Of a DNA stretch of 7,523 nt, positions 1-6,010 are shown one piece after another. How positions within the stretch are numbered: position 1 is the stretch's first letter; each line of letters begins with the position of its first letter. This stretch comes from Oscillospiraceae bacterium (lineage in GTDB: Bacteria; Bacillota; Clostridia; Oscillospirales; Ruminococcaceae). The notes below the pieces were generated by a model. It was not told where the DNA came from, made no database searches, and was given only the letters and a program-made list of their open reading frames with translations. Made by a program: the position numbers and the translations under genes. The DNA lies in contig CAADWC010000070.1 of the NCBI GenBank assembly GCA_900752625.1, forward strand, positions 1 through 7,523, in the 5' to 3' direction.

Positions 1-30
1 AAGAACAAGAAAGGAATGACAGCAATTTGA
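1..30 (+). CDS. 3' end of an upstream gene (partial, unidentified)
   Basis: Frame 1 is open from the left edge and ends in TGA at 28-30, giving the residues KNKKGMTAI before the stop. The TGA shares four bases (TTGA, 27-30) with the TTG start of the portal gene, the usual sign of translational coupling between neighbouring genes of one operon. In tailed phages the gene before the portal is usually the large terminase, so that is the likeliest identity, but nine residues are far too few to tell. The stretch could also be chance open sequence. Confidence 0.4.
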   Translation, partial: KNKKGMTAI

Positions 31-1169
31 ACTTATTCAGAAAAAAAGCGCCGCCACTGTCCGATAAAGTCTCATGCTCGGCCCAGAGGCAGGTCTACAG
101 GCTCTGCCCCTCTTGGAACAGCTTTGAAACGCAGTTTTATGAAAACCTCAGAGCCGAGGTGCCGGTGCTGGACGCCTGTATCGGAAAGATAATACGGCTC
201 TGCAACGATTTCAGGGTGGTCTGCGGCGACAAACAGGCGCAGAAGCTTATGGACGGCTTTGTGTTGAATGTTCCGTCAGGAATTTCCGGCAGATCGCTGA
301 ACTGCTTTGCCGATATGTGGCTGGATACCTTGCTTACCTACGGAAAAGCGCTGGGAGAGATAGTGATAGATCCACGACGCAGAAGAATAAACGGTCTGTA
401 TATAGCCGATCCGGTAATGTTCGGGGTCCGCAGGGGAAAGGATCCTCTTGATATGAGGATAATAGAAAACGCTTCGGGAGAAGAGGTAAGGCTGTCCAAT
501 CCGGAACTTCTGCTTTATTCAACGCTGAATCCGTCGGTAAAGCATCCAGAGGGAATTTCCATACTGCGGGGAACTCCTGCGTTGAGCGAGGTGCTTATGA
601 AGATATACCGCTGTATAGGTCAGAATTTCGACAGAGCCGGAAACGTCCGCTATGCCGTGACCTATAAGCCTTCCGACGATCCCGCAGACAGGGCGTTCGC
701 AAAGGACAGGGCGCAGGAAATTGCCAGAGAGTGGTCTGACGGAATGAGCAGCGCAAGAAACGGCGTGATAAAAGATTTTGTGGCGGTAGGCGACGTACAG
801 ATAAAAGTGATCGGAGCGGACAGTCAGATAATAGATACCGAGATACCCGTCCGTCAATTGCTGGAGCAGATAATCTCCAAGCTTTCAATACCTCCGTTTT
901 TGCTGGGTCTGAACTGGTCTACTACTGAAAGAATGTCTTCGCAGCAGGCAGATATCCTTACCAGCGAGCTTGAATACTATAGGCGGCTGCTTACGCCGAT
1001 ACTGCTGAAAGCCGCGGAAACGTTTCTGCGGCTCAGCGGCTTCGGGTGCGGCTGTGAGATACAGTGGGAGAACATAAATCTTCAGGACGAGGCCGAGCTT
1101 GCCAAGGCTAACTACTATAATGCCCTTGCCGACGCAGAGCGAACCGCAGAAGTCAGGACGATCGACTGA
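27..1169 (+). CDS. Phage portal protein
   Basis: This 380-residue protein would form the dodecameric ring at one vertex of the capsid through which DNA passes and to which the neck attaches. Supporting traits are its length, its place just before a prohead protease and a capsid gene, and a C-terminal half typical of portals. Residues about 270-300 (IDTEIPVRQLLEQIISKLSI followed by PPFLLGL) precede the STTERMSSQQ segment at 298-307 and the long helix at about 308-336, matching the stem/crown-side helices of HK97/SPP1-like portals. The start is TTG at 27, preceded by AAAGGA (10-15) and overlapping the stop of the gene before it. No frameshift or internal stop is seen. Assignment rests on motif recognition and gene order; the exact subfamily is not certain. 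Confidence 0.85.
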   Translation: MNLFRKKAPPLSDKVSCSAQRQVYRLCPSWNSFETQFYENLRAEVPVLDACIGKIIRLCNDFRVVCGDKQAQKLMDGFVLNVPSGISGRSLNCFADMWLDTLLTYGKALGEIVIDPRRRRINGLYIADPVMFGVRRGKDPLDMRIIENASGEEVRLSNPELLLYSTLNPSVKHPEGISILRGTPALSEVLMKIYRCIGQNFDRAGNVRYAVTYKPSDDPADRAFAKDRAQEIAREWSDGMSSARNGVIKDFVAVGDVQIKVIGADSQIIDTEIPVRQLLEQIISKLSIPPFLLGLNWSTTERMSSQQADILTSELEYYRRLLTPILLKAAETFLRLSGFGCGCEIQWENINLQDEAELAKANYYNALADAERTAEVRTID

Positions 1170-1194
1170 ACGCAAAACAGAAAGGAGAACAGCA

Positions 1195-2091
1195 ATGGAA
1201 AACGACTTTACACTTGACGAAGCGCTGCTTGAAAAGCTCAATAGATACACCCGGACGCCTGTTGCGGAGGAGGAGGTCTATACCTTTCCGGTGATCCTCT
1301 GCGACAACGAGATCGACCGGGACGGCGAACGTTTTTCCGTTCCCGCCCTTGAAAGACTGGCGGAGCTTTTTGTGGGAAAGACCGGAATTTTTGACCATGA
1401 CCCTAAGGGCGAAAACCAGACGGCGAGAATTTTCGACTGCGAGGTGAAAACTTCCGGGGACAGGCTTACCGATGCTTGTGAGCCTTATACCTGCCTTGTG
1501 GCAAAGGCTTATATGATGAGAACGGAAAAGTCAAAGGATCTTATCGCTGAGATCGAGGGCGGAATAAAAAAGGAGGTGTCGGTAGGCTGCTCCGTCGGCA
1601 AAAAGCTATGCTCGGTGTGCGGAGCGGATCTGAAAGAGGATCCCTGCGGTCACATAAAGGGAAAATATTACGACGGAAAGCTATGCAGCGTTATTCTTGA
1701 CGAACCAAACGACGCCTATGAGTGGTCCTTCGTAGCGGTTCCGGCACAGCGAAATGCCGGAGTTACCAAAACCTACGGCGGCGTTACCGAAACAGCTGAT
1801 ATGAAAGCTTTGAAAATGGAGCTTTCACGCCGGGAAGAACAGAATTCCCGGGCCTGTGAAATTTTAAAGCGTGAAATAATGTCCCTCAGCTTTCTCTGCC
1901 GCCCCATTATGGCTGTAGAAACGGTAAAGGCTCTTACCGAAAATCTGAACTTTTCCCAGCTTGAAAAAATGTACGGGACTTTAAAGAAACGCTGTTCGCA
2001 GGAGGATATCCCTTTACAGCTGGACATCGGAAAGCCGGCAGAAAAAAGCGGAGAAAACAATAATTTTAAGCTTAAAAAGCAGCGAATGTAG
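1195..2091 (+). CDS. Prohead (capsid maturation) protease with zinc-knuckle-like insert and scaffold-like tail
   Basis: A 298-residue protein from ATG 1195, which has AGGAG at 1183-1187; in-frame codons further upstream lie inside the portal gene. Its order after the portal and before the capsid fits an HK97-type head protease, which trims scaffold and capsid tails during head maturation. His68 in the FDHDP motif and Ser129 in KEVSVGCS sit where the S78-like fold carries its catalytic His and Ser; the segment YEWSFVAVPAQ with AGVTK after it is typical of the end of the protease core. Between them lies an insert with Cys139, Cys142, Cys151 and His153, a possible zinc site. From about residue 200 the chain turns into charged helices (MELSRREEQNSRACEILKRE onward), which may act as a fused scaffold. 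Catalytic and zinc roles are inferred from motif position only. Confidence 0.75.
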   Translation: MENDFTLDEALLEKLNRYTRTPVAEEEVYTFPVILCDNEIDRDGERFSVPALERLAELFVGKTGIFDHDPKGENQTARIFDCEVKTSGDRLTDACEPYTCLVAKAYMMRTEKSKDLIAEIEGGIKKEVSVGCSVGKKLCSVCGADLKEDPCGHIKGKYYDGKLCSVILDEPNDAYEWSFVAVPAQRNAGVTKTYGGVTETADMKALKMELSRREEQNSRACEILKREIMSLSFLCRPIMAVETVKALTENLNFSQLEKMYGTLKKRCSQEDIPLQLDIGKPAEKSGENNNFKLKKQRM

Positions 2092-2191
2092 CTGTTCGCT
2101 CAGGCAAAGGCAGAAAGGAAAATAAACAGCTGAATATTCTCGGCGGCAATACCGGCGGCCGACTAAAATCTGAAAAAGGAGAAATGATCTT

Positions 2192-2521
2192 ATGTACAAT
2201 AACGTTAAACTTGAAAAAGGACTCTATTCCATTACAGGCAAGACCTTTACACAGGCTCTGGAGCAGCTTGACCCGGATGAAAACTACACTGGAACCGAGC
2301 TTTCGGCACTTGACGCATACGAAAGACAGCTTAAGCGTTTCGATATAAAAGTATCGGGCAAAAACTCGGACAAGGTGGAAAAGTTTTTTGCCTCAACCGA
2401 ATCTGCTGTGCTGTTTCCCGAGTATGTCCGCAGAACGATAAAGCAGGGGATGGAGGAAGCTTCGATACTTTCCGACGTTGTAGCGGCGGGATCATATACC
2501 GCAGGAATGGATTTCCGCTGA
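2192..2521 (+). CDS. Major capsid protein, N-terminal fragment as translated
   Basis: If TGA is obeyed, ribosomes make 109 residues ending in AGMDFR. This part holds only the N-terminal (delta-like) helices and the N-arm, and stops just before the expected E-loop, so it cannot form the HK97 fold by itself. It might still act as a dominant-negative or scaffold-like piece, but nothing in the sequence requires that. See the full-length entry for the whole gene. Confidence 0.6.
   Translation: MYNNVKLEKGLYSITGKTFTQALEQLDPDENYTGTELSALDAYERQLKRFDIKVSGKNSDKVEKFFASTESAVLFPEYVRRTIKQGMEEASILSDVVAAGSYTAGMDFR
2519..2521 (+). other. In-frame TGA within the capsid gene
   Basis: The stop lies in the context CGC TGA CTT, codon 110 of the capsid frame. 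The reading frame before and after it is identical and protein-like on both sides, so a single substitution explains it without any insertion or deletion. There is no SECIS-like hairpin of convincing form just downstream, only a 4-bp CCGT/ACGG pair (2525-2540). Confidence 0.9.
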
Positions 2522-2572
2522 CTTACCGTAACCAAAAACGGAAGCGACACGGGCGTAGCTCAGGGAGGGGAA

Positions 2573-3166
2573 ATGCCGTCCTCTACCGTAAGGCTTGCCT
2601 CAAGCGCAAAAACGCTGACAAAGTTTGCAAGAAAGCTTTCCTGCTCCTACGAGTCAATAAGAAAGCAGCGTCTTGAAGCGTTCGGAGTAATTCTTAAAAG
2701 TCTGGGCGCGCAGATTTCAAAGGCTGTAAACAAGCTTGCCGTGACCGAGCTTTCAAGCGGAGTAACACCTTCCTCGATTTCCGGCAGCAGCATTACATAC
2801 GCCGATCTTGCTGCGTTCTGGGCTTCGATGGACGAAAACGATATGACAACTATGATCTGCACTCCGGCGCTTATGGCGCAGATACTTGCATTGGACGAGA
2901 TGAAATTCTGCGTTTCCGATTTTATGTCCAGCGGAAGAGTAAAGACTCCCTACGGAGTAACGCTGGTAAAATCCTCGGCGGTGGACGGCACAAAGGCTAT
3001 AGGAATAGACAAGACCTGCGCAGCCGAAATGGTGTTCGGTACCGATGTAGTGGTTGATTTCGACAAGCTTATAACAACTCAGTGCGACGAGATATCCTGC
3101 TCGGTAACAGTAGGATTTTCAAGGCTTACCGACGGAGCGGTAAAGGTTCTCAGCACAACGGCGTAA
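2573..3166 (+). CDS. Major capsid protein, C-terminal open frame
   Basis: The capsid frame stays open from the TGA to 3166. The first ATG in it is at 2573, with GGAGG at 2564-2568 only four bases upstream, so restart of translation 51 bases past the TGA is conceivable, giving 197 residues. That product would lack the N-arm and the first E-loop strand. The Gly-Gly-Glu codons that make up the Shine-Dalgarno-like sequence are also ordinary capsid codons, so the match may be chance. It is more likely the second part of one broken gene than an independent gene. Confidence 0.6.
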   Translation: MPSSTVRLASSAKTLTKFARKLSCSYESIRKQRLEAFGVILKSLGAQISKAVNKLAVTELSSGVTPSSISGSSITYADLAAFWASMDENDMTTMICTPALMAQILALDEMKFCVSDFMSSGRVKTPYGVTLVKSSAVDGTKAIGIDKTCAAEMVFGTDVVVDFDKLITTQCDEISCSVTVGFSRLTDGAVKVLSTTA

Positions 3167-3179
3167 TTTTATCATATAG

Positions 3180-3216
3180 CTTGCGGCGGGGAAAAGTCTT
3201 CCGCCGCAGCGTTTTT
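3180..3216 (+). terminator. Hairpin terminator or attenuator after the capsid gene
   Basis: The arms TGCGGCGG (3182-3189) and CCGCCGCA (3201-3208) form an 8-bp GC-rich stem with an 11-base loop, followed by AGCG and five T residues (3212-3216). This is a plausible Rho-independent terminator 13 bases past the capsid stop. Since no promoter is obvious before the next gene at 3237, it probably lets part of the transcription through, leaving the neck and hub genes expressed below the capsid. Confidence 0.7.
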
Positions 3217-3236
3217 GATCCGTGGAGGGATGAAAA

Positions 3237-3620
3237 ATGGCTCAGATGACCTACGATAACGTAAAGACCTTGTTTCTCAGAATAACGGGACTGGATTCCG
3301 AGGATTTTGAATACGAGGATCTTATTAACAGCGGTATAGACTTTATTCAGCAGCGGCTCTGCGTACAGCTTGACGAAGTTTCGGCGGCAAAGTGTGAATA
3401 TGCCGCCTGCGCCGCTGCCGTTTATGATTATGTTCTGGAAAGCTCCATGCGGCTGAAGGTAATGCTTTCCGAAAACGGCGCTGCTTACAGTGAAACGGCG
3501 CATGAAAAAGGAATTGCCGCCGCCCGGAAGCTTAGAAGCAGCGCGTTTGCGGCTTTAAAGGGACTTGTACGGGACGATGATTTTGTGTTTATGGGAACGG
3601 GGGAGAAGTTTGACGAATGA
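3237..3620 (+). CDS. Head-tail connector (adaptor) protein, gp6/gp15-like
   Basis: A 127-residue, almost wholly helical and acidic protein directly after the capsid gene, the standard place for the adaptor ring that binds the portal underside in siphophages and myophages. Visible helices are at about residues 5-17 (YDNVKTLFLRIT), 26-40, a long Ala-rich one at 47-72 containing AACAAAVYDYVLES, and another at 86-110. The length and the DxxLINxGIDFIQQRL opening fit the gp6-like family known from HK97 and SPP1. The start ATG 3237 is preceded by GGAGG at 3224-3228. The last 11 bases overlap the next gene's start. Function is inferred from size, helix pattern and order. Confidence 0.6.
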   Translation: MAQMTYDNVKTLFLRITGLDSEDFEYEDLINSGIDFIQQRLCVQLDEVSAAKCEYAACAAAVYDYVLESSMRLKVMLSENGAAYSETAHEKGIAAARKLRSSAFAALKGLVRDDDFVFMGTGEKFDE

Positions 3621-4044
3621 GCTTAAAAGCGTTATAACAGCCGCTGCGCAGGAGCAGGGCATGGATTATGTTCCGGAATTTTCAGCGGAAACGCTTACTT
3701 TAAAGCCTAAAAAAAGCTTCTGTCTGTGCGGAATAAGATCCGCCGATTACTCTCCGAGGATAACGGCGGTAAACGGAGCTTCATGGGGAACAGAGGCGGT
3801 TTATTCCATTACGGTGCGCCTGCTGGGAAAACGCTGCGGATATTCCGACTATGAGCAGATAGAGCAAAAGGCGGATGGTTTTATGCAGGCGCTGGGAACA
3901 GGCGGCAGTATTCTTCTGCTGGAGCTTGGCAGGTCACCCGCTCAGAGAAACAGTATTCTCGGACGTCTTGAGATAAGCGTTAATGCAAAGGTGAAAATGC
4001 TTATAATGAACGCCGACGATACCCAGACGGAGGGTGATGTGTAA
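3610..4044 (+). CDS. Tail-terminator / tail-completion-like neck protein
   Basis: A 144-residue protein following the connector, where phages usually encode the neck or tail-terminator ring that caps the tail tube. I chose TTG at 3610 because GGGGGAG (3599-3605) lies just upstream and the start overlaps the connector stop in TTGACGAATGA; an upstream in-frame TTG at 3565 would extend it 15 residues deep into the connector gene without a ribosome site. The chain starts with a helix (NELKSVITAAAQEQ), then alternates strands and helices, with a strand-rich core AVYSITVRLLGKRC and helix YEQIEQKADGFMQAL, the alpha/beta pattern of gpU-like terminators. No catalytic motif is present. The functional name is an inference from position and fold pattern; a minor neck protein is an equal alternative. 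Confidence 0.5.
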   Translation: MTNELKSVITAAAQEQGMDYVPEFSAETLTLKPKKSFCLCGIRSADYSPRITAVNGASWGTEAVYSITVRLLGKRCGYSDYEQIEQKADGFMQALGTGGSILLLELGRSPAQRNSILGRLEISVNAKVKMLIMNADDTQTEGDV

Positions 4045-4046
4045 AA

Positions 4047-4406
4047 ATGCAGACAAAAGTGATAAGCAGGGAAAGCGTTAAGGTAATTCTGGGAGAAAAC
4101 GAGTTTTATATGAGCGATGTGTTTTTTTCCGGCGAAACAAAGCTGTCAGAGGTATTGCTGCTCAGCGGCGTTACGGACAGAAAAATAGCAGGCTCTCAGC
4201 CGCTGTCCATAACGCTTCAGGGAAAGGTGCTGCCATGCGACAGAGAATTCTATCAGGACCTGATCTCACAGTATTCCGGTCAGGCAGTATCGGAAATAAC
4301 GATAGACGGAACAGAGTATTCCGATCTTGCGCTTGTAAAGGGAACGCTGAAATTTTCAGATAAGGCGTTTGCCGGAGAATGCGTTTTACAGCTTAAAGGA
4401 TTATAG
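4047..4406 (+). CDS. Small beta-rich protein, possible tail-tube or baseplate component
   Basis: A 119-residue protein from ATG 4047, two bases after the previous stop, with GGAGGG at 4029-4034. It consists mostly of alternating hydrophobic strands: VKVILGENEFYMSDVFFSGE, PLSITLQGKVLP, SEITIDGTEYSDLALVKGTL and ECVLQLKGL, around one short helix DREFYQDLISQYS. Tail-tube and hub domains share such a beta-barrel fold, and this gene sits exactly where the tube would be expected, between the neck protein and the hub. It is shorter than most tube proteins, and no tape-measure gene follows. I do not recognise a named family. The stop TAG runs into the GGAGG used by the hub gene, so the two are tightly coupled. 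Confidence 0.5.
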   Translation: MQTKVISRESVKVILGENEFYMSDVFFSGETKLSEVLLLSGVTDRKIAGSQPLSITLQGKVLPCDREFYQDLISQYSGQAVSEITIDGTEYSDLALVKGTLKFSDKAFAGECVLQLKGL

Positions 4407-4420
4407 GAGGCGATAATACG
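4406..4420 (+). promoter_or_regulatory. Hub ribosome binding site facing an ACG instead of a start codon
   Basis: GGAGG at 4406-4410 begins inside the TAG stop of the preceding gene. Seven bases later, at 4418-4420, lies ACG in the hub frame, exactly where an ATG would be placed. No ATG, GTG or TTG occurs in the hub frame at useful distance; the first is GTG 4466, with no Shine-Dalgarno sequence before it. Confidence 0.65.
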
Positions 4421-5338
4421 GCGCAGTTATGCTATTTTGTAATCAGGAATTCAGGTCACAATCCGGTGTTCAATGTCGATTATTTTCATTATGTCAAGGA
4501 CAGATATGTTCCTTACACCTATGTTTCCGGAAGATTTTATTCTGACAGCGACCTGTCCGAGGGATTTGAAATAATCTGCTATGTTAACGCGAAATTGGTT
4601 CATCAGGGGACTATCGATAAGCTTGAAAGAAAGAGGGAAAACGGAAGATGGGTCTACAGATTTGAGTCCAAGGGCTACAGCGCTATGCTGGCTCAGAACG
4701 AGCCTGTTCCGAAAATGAATTACAGCGTAAATCTCACTTCGCTTGCGGCGCTTAATAAGTCTATACCTATGGTAACCTATCAGGACGGGACCAAAACGGT
4801 GAATTATGTATATGTAAAAGAAAAATCCACTATATGGGACGCTTTCATTGCATACGGCTATAAGGCCTATCAGATGTTTCCGTATATTTACGGTGTAAAC
4901 AGTGTCAGGGTAACGCCGAAAACCGACGCTCAGCATACCTACAACAGCGCTGCTCTGGTGAATTTCGGAAGCACCAAGGATGTAAGAGGCATTATTTCCG
5001 ACGCTTATATGGCGGACGCCGACGGAGATTACAGCAATTCGTATTCAAGCTCTGCCGCTTCAAACATGAATATCGTAAGGACCAGGTATTACGCTCTTGA
5101 CAATCAATGGTTAAGCTCTCCGTCCACCGGTCTGGCGGCAAAGGTCAAGTATTCAAACAAGGGAATGAAAGGAGCTTTTCTGACCTATATCGGCTACAAT
5201 AAAGAGGAGCTGTTTGACAGAGCTGTCCTTTCCCGCGACGACTATTCTTTCGGAAACCGTTCAATAGGAAGGATAGAAATAAATATAAGGGACATGAGGA
5301 TATTTACTACCGTAACCTGCTATATGGACGGAAACTGA
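4418..5338 (+). CDS. Phage tail hub / baseplate hub protein (gp27-, gpD-like)
   Basis: A 306-residue frame if read from ACG 4418, or 290 residues from GTG 4466. The open frame before GTG 4466 encodes a smooth strand (QLCYFVIRNSG) that continues into the recognisable protein, so I favour the upstream start. Residues about 48-75 (FEIICYVNAKLVHQGTIDKL, then charged turn and VYRFESKGYSAMLAQNEPV at about 79-97) match the pattern of a beta-barrel hub domain: a strand giving a nucleotide-free binding face, the GTIDK turn and a RSxxAMLxxNEP-type loop. LTSLAALNKS and the STIWDAFIAYGYKAYQMF helix follow, as in gp27/gpD-like hubs. It would form the trimeric tail tip joining tube and spike. The ACG start implies low expression or loss. 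Confidence 0.6.
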   Translation, partial: TAQLCYFVIRNSGHNPVFNVDYFHYVKDRYVPYTYVSGRFYSDSDLSEGFEIICYVNAKLVHQGTIDKLERKRENGRWVYRFESKGYSAMLAQNEPVPKMNYSVNLTSLAALNKSIPMVTYQDGTKTVNYVYVKEKSTIWDAFIAYGYKAYQMFPYIYGVNSVRVTPKTDAQHTYNSAALVNFGSTKDVRGIISDAYMADADGDYSNSYSSSAASNMNIVRTRYYALDNQWLSSPSTGLAAKVKYSNKGMKGAFLTYIGYNKEELFDRAVLSRDDYSFGNRSIGRIEINIRDMRIFTTVTCYMDGN

Positions 5339-5508
5339 GTTTTTATAGTCAAGCTCCTGCATAATAATTACGATTAGGATCAGAGCTTATCAAATCGGGC
5401 CGCTTTTGCATATAGATACAGCAGGGCTTTATTATGACGCCGCTGAAACGGATTGTTTTCATGAGGTACTGTGACAGCGGGCTAATTATGCGAAAGGAGA
5501 AGAGCGCT
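5339..5508 (+). other. Gap between hub and amidase genes
   Basis: No convincing gene lies in these 170 bases. An inverted repeat with AAGCT (5351-5355) and AGCTT (5384-5388), strengthened by short CTG/CAG pairs beside them, flanks an AT-rich loop, but no T-run follows, so it is not a clear terminator. A weak promoter-like pair is TTGCAT (5406-5411) and TATTAT (5430-5435), spaced 18 bases. The stretch breaks the otherwise close gene packing and may mark a boundary at which the amidase is separately expressed. Confidence 0.5.
5406..5435 (+). promoter_or_regulatory. Weak candidate promoter for the amidase gene
   Basis: TATTAT at 5430-5435 matches five of six bases of the vegetative -10 box, but the -35 candidate TTGCAT (5406-5411) matches only three of six, spaced 18 bases. 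It lies 74 bases before the GTG start. AT-rich DNA readily gives such matches, so this is only a suggestion. Confidence 0.25.
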
Positions 5509-5994
5509 GTGAGAGAATTGGAATACAGACGGGACAGGGCGGTGGAATATGCAAAAGAATGGGCCTTTAAAAGAAATCCCAGGTATCTTGACTTTGAAAA
5601 TCTGGGAGGGGACTGCACAAATTTCGCCTCTCAGTGCATTTATGCCGGCAGCGGAGTAATGAATAATACAAAGACCTTTGGCTGGTATTATTATTCCGCC
5701 GCAGACCGCGCTCCGGCATGGACGGGGGTAGGATATCTTTACAGTTTTCTTGTCAACAACAAGGGGGAGGGGCCCTTCGGTGAGGAAACGCAGGCGGACA
5801 GAGTCGAGCCGGGAGATATAGTTCAGCTTGGAAACGCAGAGGGAAGATTTTATCACAGCCCGGTAGTGGTTGCGGTCAGGAACTCTATGATATATACTGC
5901 GGCGCACACCTTCGACGCCTATATGCGTCCGCTGAGCAGCTATATATATGAAAGGGCAAGATTCATTCATATTTCCGGTGTAAGAGCTTACTGA
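5509..5994 (+). CDS. Putative cell-wall amidase (Amidase_6 family)
   Basis: A 161-residue protein with the hallmarks of the Amidase_6 domain, a papain-like (NlpC/P60-type) cysteine hydrolase thought to act on peptidoglycan. GGDCTNFASQC contains the likely nucleophile Cys36. His116 in RFYHSPVVV is the best His partner, and His133 in AAHTFDAY is a second conserved His. The opening YRRDRAVEYAKEWAFKRNP and the PGDIVQL turn are also typical. GTG 5509 is chosen as start because AGGAG (5495-5499) lies nine bases before it; the ATG 5434 upstream has no ribosome site. No signal peptide or transmembrane helix is seen, so the enzyme either stays inside, leaves with the particle, or needs lysis to reach the wall. 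As neighbour of a tail hub it could work as a lysin or injection aid; a host sporulation or wall gene is the alternative. Confidence 0.75.
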   Translation: MRELEYRRDRAVEYAKEWAFKRNPRYLDFENLGGDCTNFASQCIYAGSGVMNNTKTFGWYYYSAADRAPAWTGVGYLYSFLVNNKGEGPFGEETQADRVEPGDIVQLGNAEGRFYHSPVVVAVRNSMIYTAAHTFDAYMRPLSSYIYERARFIHISGVRAY

Positions 5995-6010
5995 TTTATA
6001 GCTTATCATC

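Larger units (their letters stand above)
2192..3166 (+). pseudogene. HK97-type major capsid protein gene interrupted by in-frame TGA
   Basis: One frame of 325 codons from ATG 2192 (AAGGAG at 2176-2181) to TAA 3164-3166, broken only by TGA at codon 110 (2519-2521). Read through, it gives a 324-position protein of the usual size for a small HK97-fold shell protein. Before the stop are an N-terminal helical region and the segment FFASTESAVLFPEYV (residues 65-79), typical of capsid N-arms; after it come an E-loop-like strand pair, the spine-helix region with SYESIRKQRLEAF, and a C-terminal P-domain-like part. No drift is visible on either side of the TGA, so the lesion is recent, bypassed by readthrough, or an error. 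CGA to TGA (Arg) would be a single transition. TGA ends several neighbouring genes, so it is a true stop here. Confidence 0.8.

Noticed and set aside
1099..1194. Longer protease gene starting inside the portal gene
   Set aside because: No ribosome site there, while ATG 1195 has a well-spaced AGGAG and begins the protein-like sequence.
2090..2131. Inverted repeat AGCTGTT / AACAGCT after the protease gene
   Set aside because: The 7-bp arms are 28 bases apart, have no T-run, and AGCT is self-complementary, so chance is likely; no function is claimed.
2140..2162. GC-rich stem TCGGC/GCCGA with a doubled GGCGGC in the capsid leader
   Set aside because: Only five pairs plus a mismatched extension and no T-run; too weak to call a terminator or leader element.
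2519..2560. Selenocysteine or reassigned TGA (Trp) in the capsid gene
   Set aside because: Only a 4-bp CCGT/ACGG hairpin follows, without the form of a bacterial SECIS. Portal, connector, hub and amidase genes all end in TGA at sensible places, so TGA is a stop here.
4451..4936. 161-codon open frame on the minus strand over the hub gene
   Set aside because: The plus-strand frame shows recognisable hub sequence and the antisense frame has no family features; it is a codon-bias shadow.
5434..5508. Longer amidase from ATG 5434
   Set aside because: No Shine-Dalgarno sequence before it, the extra 25 residues do not resemble the family, and GTG 5509 has AGGAG at good spacing.
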